DNA of 64,000 bases from Spongospora subterranea f. sp. subterranea (Eukaryota; Endomyxa: Phytomyxea; Phytomyxea; Plasmodiophorida). The stretch is from positions 1 to 64,000 of the forward strand of contig JAUGWO010000226.1 of assembly GCA_049724395.1 (NCBI GenBank), read 5' to 3'. Positions 1 through 11,500 of the stretch are shown here, one piece after another. The stretch's first letter is position 1, and every line of letters begins with the position of its first letter. The translations under genes and the position numbers were made by a program. The notes below the pieces were generated by a model. The model was not told the DNA's origin, ran no database searches, and saw only the letters and a list, made by a program, of their open reading frames with translations.

Positions 1-2596
1 GAAACGGCATGGGCCATGCAGTTGCCTTGCATAGAGCGTTGACTTCTCGCAAATCAACCACCATACGTAATCCTTTACCACCGGGTTTTCTGACCACCAC
101 AACCGGAGAGGCCCACTCACAATTGTAGTTTTCATAAACCAATCCATATTTCTCCAGAAGGCTAAGCAATATGCACAGGAACTCACTATGTTCCTTGCTG
201 TACCGTGGATTTGCACCTAACCCATCAATTCCTTCCCTCAGGTTCGTTACGAAAGGAGTGACATTTGCAGGTGGATCAGGTCCCAGCGACCTTCTCCAAA
301 CAGTTTGATACTTCCATATCAACTTCCTTAGTCGACTTTGCCATTCTATAGGCAATCCGTTATCAATAGCACGAGACATCATGTCTTCCATTGACTTCAA
401 ACTGTCTTCTGGGAAATCTTCCCCAATAATAATATCATCATCGTTGTACAAATCCCAATGACTGATATTATCCTCATTGTTGGCGCCTAATGTCTTCTTT
501 AGAATTAGCGACTCTAGAGCATCCTTAGGATTTATCCCCAGCTCTTTCAACAAATCTTCACCTAGCAATATTTCATCTAATGGTGAATCCCACAGCAAAC
601 ATCTCCGGTTCCGAATGATCAGTTCGCCCGTTGCTGTATACAGGGTCAGATCAGCCAACATCTCATGTGTTGCTTCCGCCACTGTCTTATCTGGCAATAT
701 TAACTTAATTGCCTTTGCCAGTTTCCTTATACCGATCTTATCATCGAGCCTCTGCGCTTTCTTCGCAATGCTCATCGGTATAACTGTCGACTGGGTACCA
801 CTGTCTAATAACCCTGGAAATATCATTCCTGCAGTCGACACTCTAACACTCAACTGTTTGTCTGCAGTTGACGGTTCGTGCATTTCTGACACTTTGTAGA
901 AATCACTACTGTTGGATCCTGTCGTAGTCCTGACATAAAGATCACCGTTCTGTTGGCTCTCTATGCTAGCAACTCCAATCCGACAAATCCTCATATACTG
1001 TCCATCGCTGTATGGTTTATTCTTAAACAAAACTTTCATTTTGTCTTTGTGTTTAACCAAGAGCGATTCCATCTCTGTCTTCGATGGTTTCTGTGGACAC
1101 TTGGACATACTATGTCCTTCCAAACCGCAACACAAACATAAGAATTTTCCTTTCTTATGCTTAACGTTTTTTTCTGACGCTGGGCGTTGTCTCACCTCGG
1201 GTTGCAGTTTCTTAAAATCTGTGGCATTCCGACCTGGTTTTGTTTCATGAAGGAAATGGGTAACTTCAAGAAACATTTCTGTCTTTTGGATCATAAGATC
1301 CACCAGGGCACTGGGATTTTCTTCAATCTCAGCTTTCTTTTTAGTCAAGGCGACCGCTTTGATCATCCTTGATAATGCCTCTGGTCGTATCCCATTCAAA
1401 AGGATACGGACCTGCTCCTTCTTACCCTCTCTGGTGTCGAAGAAAGCTTCCCATGAATTCTCTTGGACCTTCTTGGTCCAAGAATGCATCATCTGCATGA
1501 CTCTGGCATTTGCAGAAGACATTGTCTCCTGCATCACCACTGTTGACATGACTTCCTTGATTCGCGACCACGCAAATGGATCTTCTTTGAGCTGACGCTC
1601 GCACCATTCACTGAGATCTGAATCTGTAACCTCGTCAACAGGTTTCTTTAGCTCATACAGAGCTAAGGTCTTCAGTAGGGTCGCCTCCACCATGGTTCTA
1701 AGTGGCCTTGCATTCTCCCTGCTGTTCGCATCTTCTAACACCTCCCAGTACCTCTTTAGGTCCTGGTTGAAGGCTATTATTGATGACCGCTGGGTGTCTA
1801 CCAACGTTGGGGCCTTGTTGGTCTCAAAGACCATGCCCGCCGTTTGAGGGACTGACTTTTTCTTCTTAGGAATCTTATCACTTGCGGTGACCGAGTCTAC
1901 CATTACGAGAGTTCCAATCAAATCGAAAATCCCAAATGAACTCAATTCCAATCAAACAATCGGCACAAGACCTCTGTCATGAGTCACGACCTCAATTCCA
2001 TCATGAATTGATTAATCTCTAACGGCACTTTGCCGCAGCCCTGTACTGTCGCAGTTTTTCACGGAGTTTCGTTTGTCTGAAACTTGCCGATCCATGGTCC
2101 TGCTCTGACCTGGTCGTTCAAATCACCGATTTGTTGACCGTTGACTGTCCCTAGTCTACCCACAACCAACAGGTTTTGAATCTGTTGCTAACGTTGTCGA
2201 GTCCATGTGTCCATCATACATAACAGACACTATTCGTAATACACAACTATTGTATAAATACGAATCATCCAACAATCAGTATCAACCAGTACATGCCATT
2301 TATGACACCCGGTGTCGTCCCTGATCTATCCTTCCCTTTGTATAAAATGACATACATTTTCATACTAAAGAATTCTTTGTAACATACATCGGTATACACT
2401 GGTCAGGTGGATTACTATAGATGCTATTTACACACAATAGATGTTCCTATTCCGAGCCAATATACTCTCTGTGTATTAGATCCGATATCTGGTCCGTAAA
2501 GTCCGTCAGGAACTCCGTTGCCAGCTATATCCAATACAATAGGGTAGCCTGTCGTAGGCTATAACATAGGGTCAATACGTTGACACATATGTTACA
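1..2596 (-). mobile_element. Ty3/gypsy-type LTR retrotransposon, 5' part, cut by the window edge
   Basis: A single long open reading frame runs on the minus strand from an ATG at 1903 to the left edge. In order it shows a gag-like helical region (about 1900-1200), one CCHC zinc knuckle (about 1140-1080), a retropepsin with a D-S-G active-site motif (about 825-790) and the start of a reverse transcriptase with WASPV and VVDLREVN motifs (about 110-25). The order gag, protease, reverse transcriptase in one frame fits Ty3/gypsy elements. A candidate 5' LTR lies at 2206-2596. The visible part looks whole with no evident break, which suggests a young insertion. RNase H, integrase and the other LTR lie outside the window, so neither copy age nor target duplication can be judged. 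Confidence 0.85.
2206..2596 (-). repeat. Candidate 5' LTR of the Ty3/gypsy-type element
   Basis: The 391-bp stretch begins TGT and ends ACA. On the minus strand, in element orientation, its inner end is followed immediately by TGGACTCGACAACG (2205-2192), which could be a primer binding site because it starts with TGG, the complement of a tRNA CCA end. About 300 bp of leader separate it from the gag start at 1903. The partner LTR is outside the window, so the borders are inferred only from these signals. Confidence 0.4.
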
Positions 2597-3860
2597 CTGC
2601 GGCTCATCTGTTTTCCTACGTGATGTCGTAAAAATTGCTCGATTGCCCTCATCATGGCAATGCATTCACCTTCATCGCCCAATTAGGGTAAATTGTAAAA
2701 GATAGAGTACAATATATAACTCGAACTCAACCGACCTTGATTTGCCAAGCTCAGCCTGTGCTTGATCAAGTCGTTCAGAAGTTTCTCGTCCTCCTCAGTA
2801 CCATTTTCCAATGTACTGTACCTGATAACGGAACAACTCTTCTCCAGGGTCGGGGGTCAATGTCGCCATCGCCAGACGGCAGGCTTATATCCTCATTCGA
2901 AGGTGTGGCCATTGGTGGTTCAGATTTCCGTTGGAGAATTTCCAAAATTCTGTGATTATTCTGGAAAGTTTTCGTGATGTTCTCATTTTTCCGGTACTTT
3001 GCTAGTTGCATGGCATCGTCGGCGACGTTTGAAGCATCCCATGGAAACGCATGCACCGGCGCAGTTGACACAGGTTGATTTTGATCGGATTCGTTGTCCT
3101 ACCTAGACGAGCCGACGTCTTACTCCCAAAGGTCTGCTTGGTCTTTGTCATCAGATAGGTCCTTATATAATTTGTTGATCGTCTCCAGAACAAACACCGT
3201 CTTCGGAGCGTCAGGGCACACCCACGATTGGGCCTGCTTCTACATTTCATCTGCAAATTATCTTCGGGCAGAGAGAGGGAACAACGCACGCTAGGATCTT
3301 TTCGAGTTCGCAACATCGAATTAACCAGACGGGAAGGTTTTTTATTGGAGCAGCATCGAATGTTCACAAATCAGCAACGTATTTACTGCTGCGAAAATTT
3401 TTCATAGCGAATCACGGCTATTGAGTTTTCATTAAAAAGGCAAACAAAACATCTTCCGAACCCACCAAAAAGGTGCCGTGTAGTTGGCGTATGGGTGGTA
3501 TCATGGTCAGGTCGTGAGTTACGAATATTACTGATTAGAGGCTGTGAGATTATATAGAGCAGTGATTTGACCCGAAATTGATGAGCTACTTCTGGTAGGG
3601 ATGATTTCCTCTGATCCAGCTCGAAATTGGCACGTCTGATAGGGATTCCCTTTCCTCTATGCAGCACGTCCAGACTTGAAACTTGGCACGTCCGAGGGCA
3701 CTCTTGACCTCTCCAGCACGTCCAGTTGACTTATATACATGTAGTGGATATCGTCACTAATGTATCTTGACTTGTGCGAATGTGGTAACCAGTCACATTC
3801 CTTGATTGCACGGCGCGGACAATGACTCTCCATATGACTCTTCACGACTTCCCACCCGAA
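2597..3860. other. Intergenic stretch without a confident gene
   Basis: Between the gypsy-type LTR and the tRNA-like sequence I see only short open frames. The longest, on the minus strand at 3367-3002 and 3071-2775, overlap in different frames. The second contains a plausible charged helical segment (residues about 20-50), but no start, intron pattern or known motif supports a working gene. A B-box-like sequence (GAGTTCGAGTT, minus strand, near 2719-2729) resembles the one at 3894. An eroded gene piece or old repeat is the likeliest content. Confidence 0.3.
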
Positions 3861-3879
3861 AAGTTTTTGCTCTCACTCA

Positions 3880-3946
3880 AGTATAATTCGAACTCACGAC
3901 CTACCACTAGCAGGATGCCCGTGCAACCAATAGGCCACATTGGTAA
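3880..3946 (-). repeat. tRNA-like sequence (tRNA-derived SINE head or tRNA pseudogene)
   Basis: On the minus strand an A-box-like TGGCCTATTGGTTG (from about 3937) is followed some 35 nt later by a B-box-like GAGTTCGAATT (about 3900-3890), the spacing of a tRNA internal promoter. The arms do not fold into a clean cloverleaf by eye, so it is more likely a tRNA-derived SINE head or a tRNA relic than a working tRNA. The copia element at 3958-8087 is inserted just upstream of it. tRNAscan-type folding would settle the class. Confidence 0.35.
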
Positions 3947-3957
3947 CCTGCCTGGCA

Positions 3958-4064
3958 TATTGACCGGTAGCGTATAGATTAGGGCGAAAAGCAAAGAAGC
4001 GTTTATTTAGAAGTATAAGTAGCAATAAGGATCAAACGTACGCTAGGATCGTCTCTATCTGACA
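3958..4064 (-). repeat. 3' LTR of the copia-type element
   Basis: This is a short LTR of 107 bp. It shares the blocks GGTAGCGTATAGATTAGGGC and TACGCTAGGATCGTCTCTAT with the partner at 7967-8087. The outer edge abuts the TGGCA target duplication. It is about 14 bp shorter than the other LTR because of one internal indel around 4011-4018. Confidence 0.9.
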
Positions 4065-7000
4065 CGCCCCTTCGATTCGAAGCTTACTACGACTTCGTCT
4101 CGATGTTTCTTGAACGAGTTTGGTCCTAGTGGTTTAGTCAAGATGTCTGCTGTCATCTTATCTGTACTGCAATATCGAAGTTCGATCGTCAGTTCTTTAA
4201 CTTGTTCACGAATAAAATGATATCGAATATCAATATGTTTTGTGCGTCGTTGTGTAACATTATTCTTTCCTAAGAAAATTGCGCTCTGATTATCTTGAAA
4301 TATAATCACAGGTTGACAGGTCTTCTCAATCATTTCTTGATATAAGTTCTTCAACCAAATAGCTTCCTTTGCTGCATCACAGCAGGCCATATATTCTGAT
4401 TCAGTGGTTGATAGCGCCACAGATTTCTGCTTTGTTGATCGCCAAGATATGATATCTTGTCCGAACATCAATAACCATCCAGTTGTAGACTTGCGATCAT
4501 TAACGTCGTCAGCGAAGCTGCTGTCGGCATAACAGGCGATTGTCTCATCAGGCCTGCCAAACATTAGTCCATAATTTGCCGTTCCCTTCAGGTACTTGAA
4601 TATCCGTTGGACGTATCTCCAGAGTTGTGTTGTTGGTTTCGACACGGATCGGCTCAGTTTGTTAACGATGTAGGCTATATCTGGTCGTGTCGCGTTCGCA
4701 ATGAACATGAGTGCTCCTAAAGCTTCTCTAATTGGGTAGATGTTCGGCACGATGTTTTCGTCTGTAATTTCGCAACCTGTCGCTGGTGTGGATTCTGGTT
4801 TGCAATTTACTTGTTTGAAGCGTCTTAGGAGTTGTAGGATATATGCACGTTGAGTTATGATTGAGTTGGCTTCTTGGTGTAGGATCTCGATCCCTAAGAA
4901 CGTTTTTACTTCTCCGAGATCTTTCATTCGGTACGTTGAATGTAAAATCTGATTCGATTTCTGCGATCTTCACTTTGTCATTTCCAGTTATCAGTAAATC
5001 ATCAACGTAAATTCCAATAATGATGACCAATTGTCCTGATGTACGATACCATATGCAAGGCTCGTAACCAGATTGTTGTAAATTGGTGTCTTTCAGTGTC
5101 TTAAACAGTGTTGTTTGCCATGCACGGCCTGCTTGTTTAAGTCCATATAGGGCTTTGTTTAGAAAGCAAACTTTGTTCTCCGCCCCTGGCTGAACGAAGC
5201 CCTCTGGCTGGGTCATGTAAATGGGTTCCAGCAGTTGTGCGTTTAAATATGCGGTTCGAAAGTCCCTGTGTGATAGTGGCCATTTGCGTTTCGTTGCAAG
5301 GCTCACGATGAATCGCAGAGATGTGTAAGTTAAGACGGATGAGAAAGTGTCAGTATAATCAAGGCCATACCGTTGGGTAAAGCCCCTGGCAACGAATCTC
5401 GCCTTGAATGTTGGATGACCGTTGTCCATCTTTTTGGTAAATACCCATTTGCCTCGTATTGGCCTGTGTCCTTCGGGAATAGAGTCAACTAGTGTCCATG
5501 TACCGTTTTCTGAGTGTGCCTTCATCTCTGTAGCAGCGGCTCGCATCCAAAATGCTGAATCGGGGCTTTGCAACGCGTCTTTAAAGGTATTGGGAACCTC
5601 CGATTGTGTTGTGTGGTAGTTGCTGTACTGATCGTGACTGAGCGCCAATGGATCCTGATCGTCAATGGGTTCAGGTGGGCGTTGTCGCGGGAAAGATGAT
5701 TCGTCAAACGTCATGTCGCGTTGAACAAGCACTTGTTTATCGTTATCGCGCATGAAGATATACCCTTTGGAGTATTGGGAATATCCAAGAAAAATACCTG
5801 GTTCCGCAGTGGGATCGAGAGAGGTTCTTAATGATGAATTGATATGAGAGTATGCGACGCATCCGAAGGTTCGCATATGTCGTACATCCGGTTTGATGTC
5901 GCACCATAGTTCATGAGGTGTTCTCCATTGAATCGATTTCGTCGGTAATCGGTTCTGTGTATAAACGGCATAGCGCACGGCGAATATCCAGAATTCTGGT
6001 GGGAGACCGGCATCAATAAGAATCGTTCTCGCCATGTTCATTATCGTCAGGTTTCGACGTTCTGCTGTTCCGTTTTGTTGAGGGCTGTACGGTACAGTAC
6101 GCTGGTGTTTAATTCCTTTTATCAGAAGGAAATCACTCACTGTCTTGTTGACATATTCTCCGCCGTTGTCTGTTAATAGTATGCTCAGGCGTTCTTTGGT
6201 TTCTGCCTTTCCATCAGCTAGGAATCGTTCAATACTTTCCTTGACTTCTTCGGGCGATTTGGTTTTTAAAAATGTTACCCAGCACCATTTCGAATAAAGG
6301 CAGTTGAATGTGATATAATACTGATATCCTTGACTCGTTGTTAGTAAGGGTCCTTTGAGATCAGAGCTTACTATTTCGAATTTTCTTGTCGATTTTGTTG
6401 TCCGTTCGGATGGAAATGGCTGGCGTCGGGCTTGGCCTAAAGCGCAACCACTACATCGCGGTCGTTCGTCGATCATTATATCTATGCCATCGCAGTGTTC
6501 TGGTATTTTTCTTAATCTCTCGTCGCAGGCATGACCAAACCTTTGGTGCGCATTGTGTAGGTTGATTTTTGCTCGTGATGTTGTTGAGTGTGCTTCATGT
6601 TCTCTGATTGGTTTCAAATGGTAGAGGCCATTCTGATTGTAGGCAGTCAGTACTATTTCACCACTTTCGGTTAGGACATGGAGATCCTTTTTGATGCTAA
6701 TCTGATACCCTTGGGTAGTCAAAGAGTTTGTAGCGAGCAAGGTCTTCGTAATATTTGGAACATGAAGAACGTCAGGTATTGATATTGGTGGGGATCTTGA
6801 TAACGTCAGGGTCCCTTTTCCTATCGCTTGCAGGGTTCCACCATTACTAGCAGTAACTGGTGATGGCCTCTTTAAAGTTTGATATTTTGTGAGAAGATGT
6901 TTGTCCTGAGTCATGCTCACGTTTGCACCGCTATCAACGATCATGGCATTCTTTGACTTCTCCCATTTTCCTTGCTTTGATATGGTATGGAAACCATTAA

Positions 7001-7966
7001 ACTCTTCTTCCTCTATCTCTTCTTGTTCTTGTTGGTTATGATTTGTATATCCCTTCCTTTGGTGTTTTCGTAATTCTGGGTGAGCAAACCAACACTGATC
7101 GATTTCGTGGTTTGTTTTCTTACATTTTGCGCATGGTTTGTTTTTCTTTGAGTTGTTCTTCCATCTTTTTGCCTCGGTGTTCAGAGATCTTATGTCTGGA
7201 TCTTGATTTCTCGGCTGTTTGGTATCATTCATCGATGATACGCCGTCTTGCTCACTAGACAGTAATAAGTTTGTCAGCCTGGGAATCGTTGTCACTTGGG
7301 CTGCTCTGGCGGCTGCCTTGATCTGCCGGTATGATTCCGGTAATCCGTCCAGGGTTTTTACACACACCGCTAGTTCGCTAAGTTCGATGTTGTATACTCG
7401 CAAATCATGGTGCAGCTCCACTATCTTGTCCAGGTAGTTCTTCATTGTTTGGGTAGGTTTCTTGGTACTATGAATAAACTGTAGGAACAGTTCTGATGCA
7501 TTTGCTTCAGCAGATGTTTCGTAGATTTCGTTTGATCGACTCCAGATTTGTCGTGTAGTTGTACATGTTGAGACCTGCTTGTACTGGGCTTGTGTCAGTC
7601 TAAGGCTGATTTGAGCTGTTGCCAGTCTATCGTTTCTTATTTCCCAACTTCTGGTTTGTATCGGGTCCTGTAGTAGGTACGTGTCTAGACCCATTATTAC
7701 GAATTGGGTTTCTAGTTTTCGCTTGAATTCTTCCCAGTTCTTGCCATCGAATTCGGGTATGAGTTAGTCCTGCATTATATTTTGATAATTCGACTTCTTG
7801 GTTTAGCCAATGTTGACTTGATATAGTTTCGACTTGTGGTTGTCTGATTTCGCGTCGATTTGGGTTTGTGACTTGATCAGAGTCGTCGACGGGGTTTGCG
7901 CTTCTTGTTTCGACCATTTGTATTTGTGCTTGGCAGGATTTTTAGCAGGGTTTGGGGCTCTTAATC

Positions 7967-8087
7967 TATCGACAGGTAGCGTATAGATTAGGGCGAAAGA
8001 CAAAGAAGCGTTTATTTAAAAGTTATGGAAGATCGTACGAGTAGCAAAAAAGGATCAACAGTACGCTAGGATCGTCTCTATCTGACA
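7967..8087 (-). repeat. 5' LTR of the copia-type element
   Basis: This 121-bp copy matches the LTR at 3958-4064. Its outer edge is followed by TGGCA at 8088-8092, completing the target duplication. Inside it the minus strand reads GATTAAGAGCCCC, a plausible primer binding region for a copia-type element. Confidence 0.9.
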
Positions 8088-8344
8088 TGGCACCATGGTG
8101 CACTTATTAGGGTGTTGCTCAGCATGGGTGGTGGAAAGAGAACCACAAACGTCCATTGTGCCTCTTCTCCTGCCATAGCTAAGTGAATAGTCTGCTTGGT
8201 TTTATTACACCGGGTGTTCTCATCGCAGCGATGATGTTTTTTAAAGAAGCACCCTGCAAGAAATATTTTGATTCAGTGGTGCCCTGAAGAGGAGATTGAC
8301 TTATTGCCAGCGGATACCTCATCTTTATCGTCTGTCATTGGAGG

Positions 8345-8548
8345 GAAGTTGCTGGCACTTCCCGATGATTTCACATTTACGAGCATCAAAAACGGCAGGT
8401 AAATAATGCTGTCTTTATTAAACTTTCGAACCGCACGGCCTAGGTAGAAGTTGCTGTCACATCCCGTTGGTTTCACATTTAAGAGCATAAGAAACGGCAA
8501 GTAAATAATGTAGTCTTTATTAAACTTTCGAACTGCACGACCTAATAT
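8345..8548 (-). repeat. Tandem 102-bp duplication over the dynein stop codon and 3' UTR
   Basis: Two imperfect direct copies lie at 8345-8446 and 8447-8548. Both carry the block CTTTATTAAACTTTCGAAC, and both contain AATAAA on the minus strand (8419-8414 and 8521-8516). The right copy includes the dynein stop codon at 8542-8544. The gene therefore has two polyadenylation signals spaced by the repeat length. Confidence 0.8.
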
Positions 8549-11500
8549 CGCAATCCACAGAAGAGAGCTGTTCCTGCTTTGATCCATTTAGAAGGATGAT
8601 CTCGAGTGGGCAATTCGCAGAACATGATAAAATTGGTGCTGTGCCCAGTTGTGGATAGTTGTCCTGTAATATCATCACACTATTTAGACCTAGATAAACT
8701 ATGACGACTATTTGCAAATACCAGTTCTCGTCAATATTTTATATACCGGACATCTATAAATTCCCGATTTCGGCTCGACCCGATGAACGACAGGTGCCAA
8801 CCAGATCTAAAGCTTAATTTCAGTAATAACCAGTGGGCAATCGATGTTGGAGTACAATGGGCATCGTAACAAACAGCTCTTTGGGAAGAGACTCAACCAA
8901 AGATTCCTGTATCGGATCCCATCTTGCCCCTTCCAAGAAAAGGCCTCGTATCAGGCAGCCATCCGTTACTTTAGGCTGTTGTTCCGTTCCGGGCATTACA
9001 CGAAACGAGAAGGATATCTACATAAATATCAGGGATAGATGGCAATATTCGTCTGGCAGTACCGTATCGATAGGTTTACAATGCCTTCTCGCGTAATTCT
9101 GCAATGTTCCCGTTAAAAATGCCTGAGGAAAGAAGAACCCACTAATCCAGAACACATTTGGTGTTCCGTTTTTGATCCAGCCATTGATGAATGCCTATTC
9201 GAAAGAATTCAACCGTGGACGTAGAGGAGTGTGTCTACGTACCATTCGGGCGATCAAATCGTTTACCCAGGCGGATAGGTTCAATAATGATGGGTAGGCA
9301 ACTGAAGCCCACATCTCTGGAACTTGGTTCTTGAACAACGAATCGGACATGCCTTTCTAACTCCCCCGTCATGACCATAGCGCCTTTCAATGCTTTTTCT
9401 AATCCCACCAAGGTGTCAATAATCTTGGTCAAAAGCCTGTCTCAGCGCAACAGGATCAACAATGGCGGGACAAATGCTAGCATTGAACACATGCCTGTTG
9501 TATCGAATGGCTTCTTGTACAAGAACCGTGTTCATGCTCTCATTATAGCTTGTCGGGTATAGTTTTGTAATGGACTCAATATCTAGTACTGCTGGAATGA
9601 CGCCTCGGATTCTCTGAGCTGTTTCAGACACGATGTCCTCTCGGGATTTACCGCTTCCAGAAACAACTCGCGGTAATATCGACAGGATTGAATTGAATAA
9701 ACTGGCAAAATTGATTTGAAATTATGTCATGCAAGAATAGCAGATGATACCTATTAGTTTCCTCACGTGCATAAGCTATATCTGCATTGTCATGAAGGCC
9801 GAAAACCTCTGGGGCAGAAGTTGAGGGCAGGGATTTGATATACGATAGATAATCGTCACGATTGGCTGCCGAAATAGTGTGATATGTGCCAGATCCCGAG
9901 AATGTATATCCTAATATTGACACGATTAAGTGCCAGTTAAAAGGAAAGCAATGGTGGAACCGACCCGGTTTAAGCACATCAGGGTTCACGAAATCATCGA
10001 GCACTGTCCGGATAGTTCTTCGATCAATGTCGTCGGTGACGCGCCCCCCGTAGTTGATGTCATATGTTAGAAAGTGAATAACTTGGTACGGGATCTCTTC
10101 AAACATGTTTATGAAATCTCTCAATTGCGATATGCACACTTGTAGATCTGGTTCGGTGAACCGATACTAATCGCAAGAAAACAATCAGAGATGTTAGCTG
10201 GGATCACGTTAAGCACTCCATACCGGAATATTCCAGCCAAGAGGGCCGAACTTCCGCCGCTCAAGTATGTTCGCGTGGAAAAAGCACAATGCAAACACGA
10301 GTGATTTGAATGGTTCTGGTTTGGAACAATCATCAAGCGATTCATCGGTAAATCCCATATATGACCGTGTTAAGTTTGCCCTCAATCCTATAGTAACCAG
10401 TTGAGATCGCGGATCGTGTTGAAGGTCAACAATGAAATTTCTATACCCTTTGGAGGCTCATTGGTCATCTTAACCCCATCCTGTAATATAGACACAGGGA
10501 ATTGCGACGTTGGTAATGATGTTAGCCATAACCGGAATTGCGGGTTGACATCAGTTCTGTCTGCCAAACCCTCGGTAATCATCTCTAACGCCGGCAGCCA
10601 TGACACCGCAAGATGGCAATTCTGGAGCAGAACCCACCCGCCAGATCGACATGCAGCTTGGATATAGCTACAAGCATAGTTCTTTAACCCAAACCAGCAT
10701 TAGCAATTCTCTTATCTCACCGCTCGGCAAATACTCCTTGGCCTTTGCCTAAGGAAGTTGACCGCAGTTTGTCTCTCATTCCCATATCATCAGCAAATCG
10801 CATCACATCTTCAGCGGGATCTGCTCCTGGACTCAAGACAAATACAAGGGGTGTTTTATATGTTGATGTAGCAAACGAGCCACATAAATCGTATGCTGCA
10901 AAACCCCCCAATTTGTCAATATTTGAAATTCATTGAGCAATTGTATCATACCTGGTGGCTCGATGAACTCTCTTCCCATCTGTTTTACAATGAAATTTTC
11001 AATCCCATCTCCCACTTTGTCTGGCCTTAAGCATCGAAGGACTAACAATTGCTGGAATGTCGAAAGTTTTTCTTGAAATGGAGACGGAATAGGTTGTAGA
11101 TGTGGATCACCTAATGGCGTTCAGGATTCTCAGAACAAATATAATTCAAACCGGGTCAGGTATTACTCGCATCACAATATGATTTGAAAATCTGTGATCC
11201 TTCTAATCGCATGAAGCATTCTTCGATTTGCTTGAAATTGGGTAAATCGCTAAGAGCTAATATCGACTGCCACATATCTTCAGCTATCCAGTTCACTAAA
11301 TTGCGATAGAATTATCAAGAAAAACTAGTCGAGATATAGTCCAATTTACTTGGTCGTTCAATCGTTTTCGTTGGGGCTCCTCCTCCCACCAAAAACCTCC
11401 ATTCATCTGGATCTATAAGATTATCGCCTTGCATGATTTGAACACATAGTAGAAAACTGAATAAGCTCTTATGGCGCTCGAATACAGATCGGCATATGGC

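Larger units (their letters stand above)
3958..8087 (-). mobile_element. Ty1/copia-type LTR retrotransposon with both LTRs
   Basis: This is a full-length but broken element on the minus strand, flanked by the 5-bp direct repeat TGGCA (3953-3957 and 8088-8092). In element order it has a gag-like region (from about 7917) with a CX2CX4HX4C-type zinc knuckle (about 7125-7085), a protease with a D-S-G motif (about 6930), an integrase with an HHCC zinc domain and DDE core (about 6560-6000), a reverse transcriptase with a YVDD box (about 5010) and an RNase H (about 4550-4150). Integrase before reverse transcriptase is the copia order. Coding capacity is spread over more than one frame with about two or three breaks. 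The LTRs differ by a small indel and some substitutions, so the copy is not brand new but still fairly young. Confidence 0.93.

Noticed and set aside
3880-3946. A functional tRNA gene
   Set aside because: A and B boxes are present but the acceptor and anticodon stems do not pair well by eye, so only a tRNA-derived sequence is claimed.
8833-9096. Plus-strand frame near the dynein 3' end
   Set aside because: The minus strand here carries the conserved C-terminal dynein exons, so the plus frame is a shadow.
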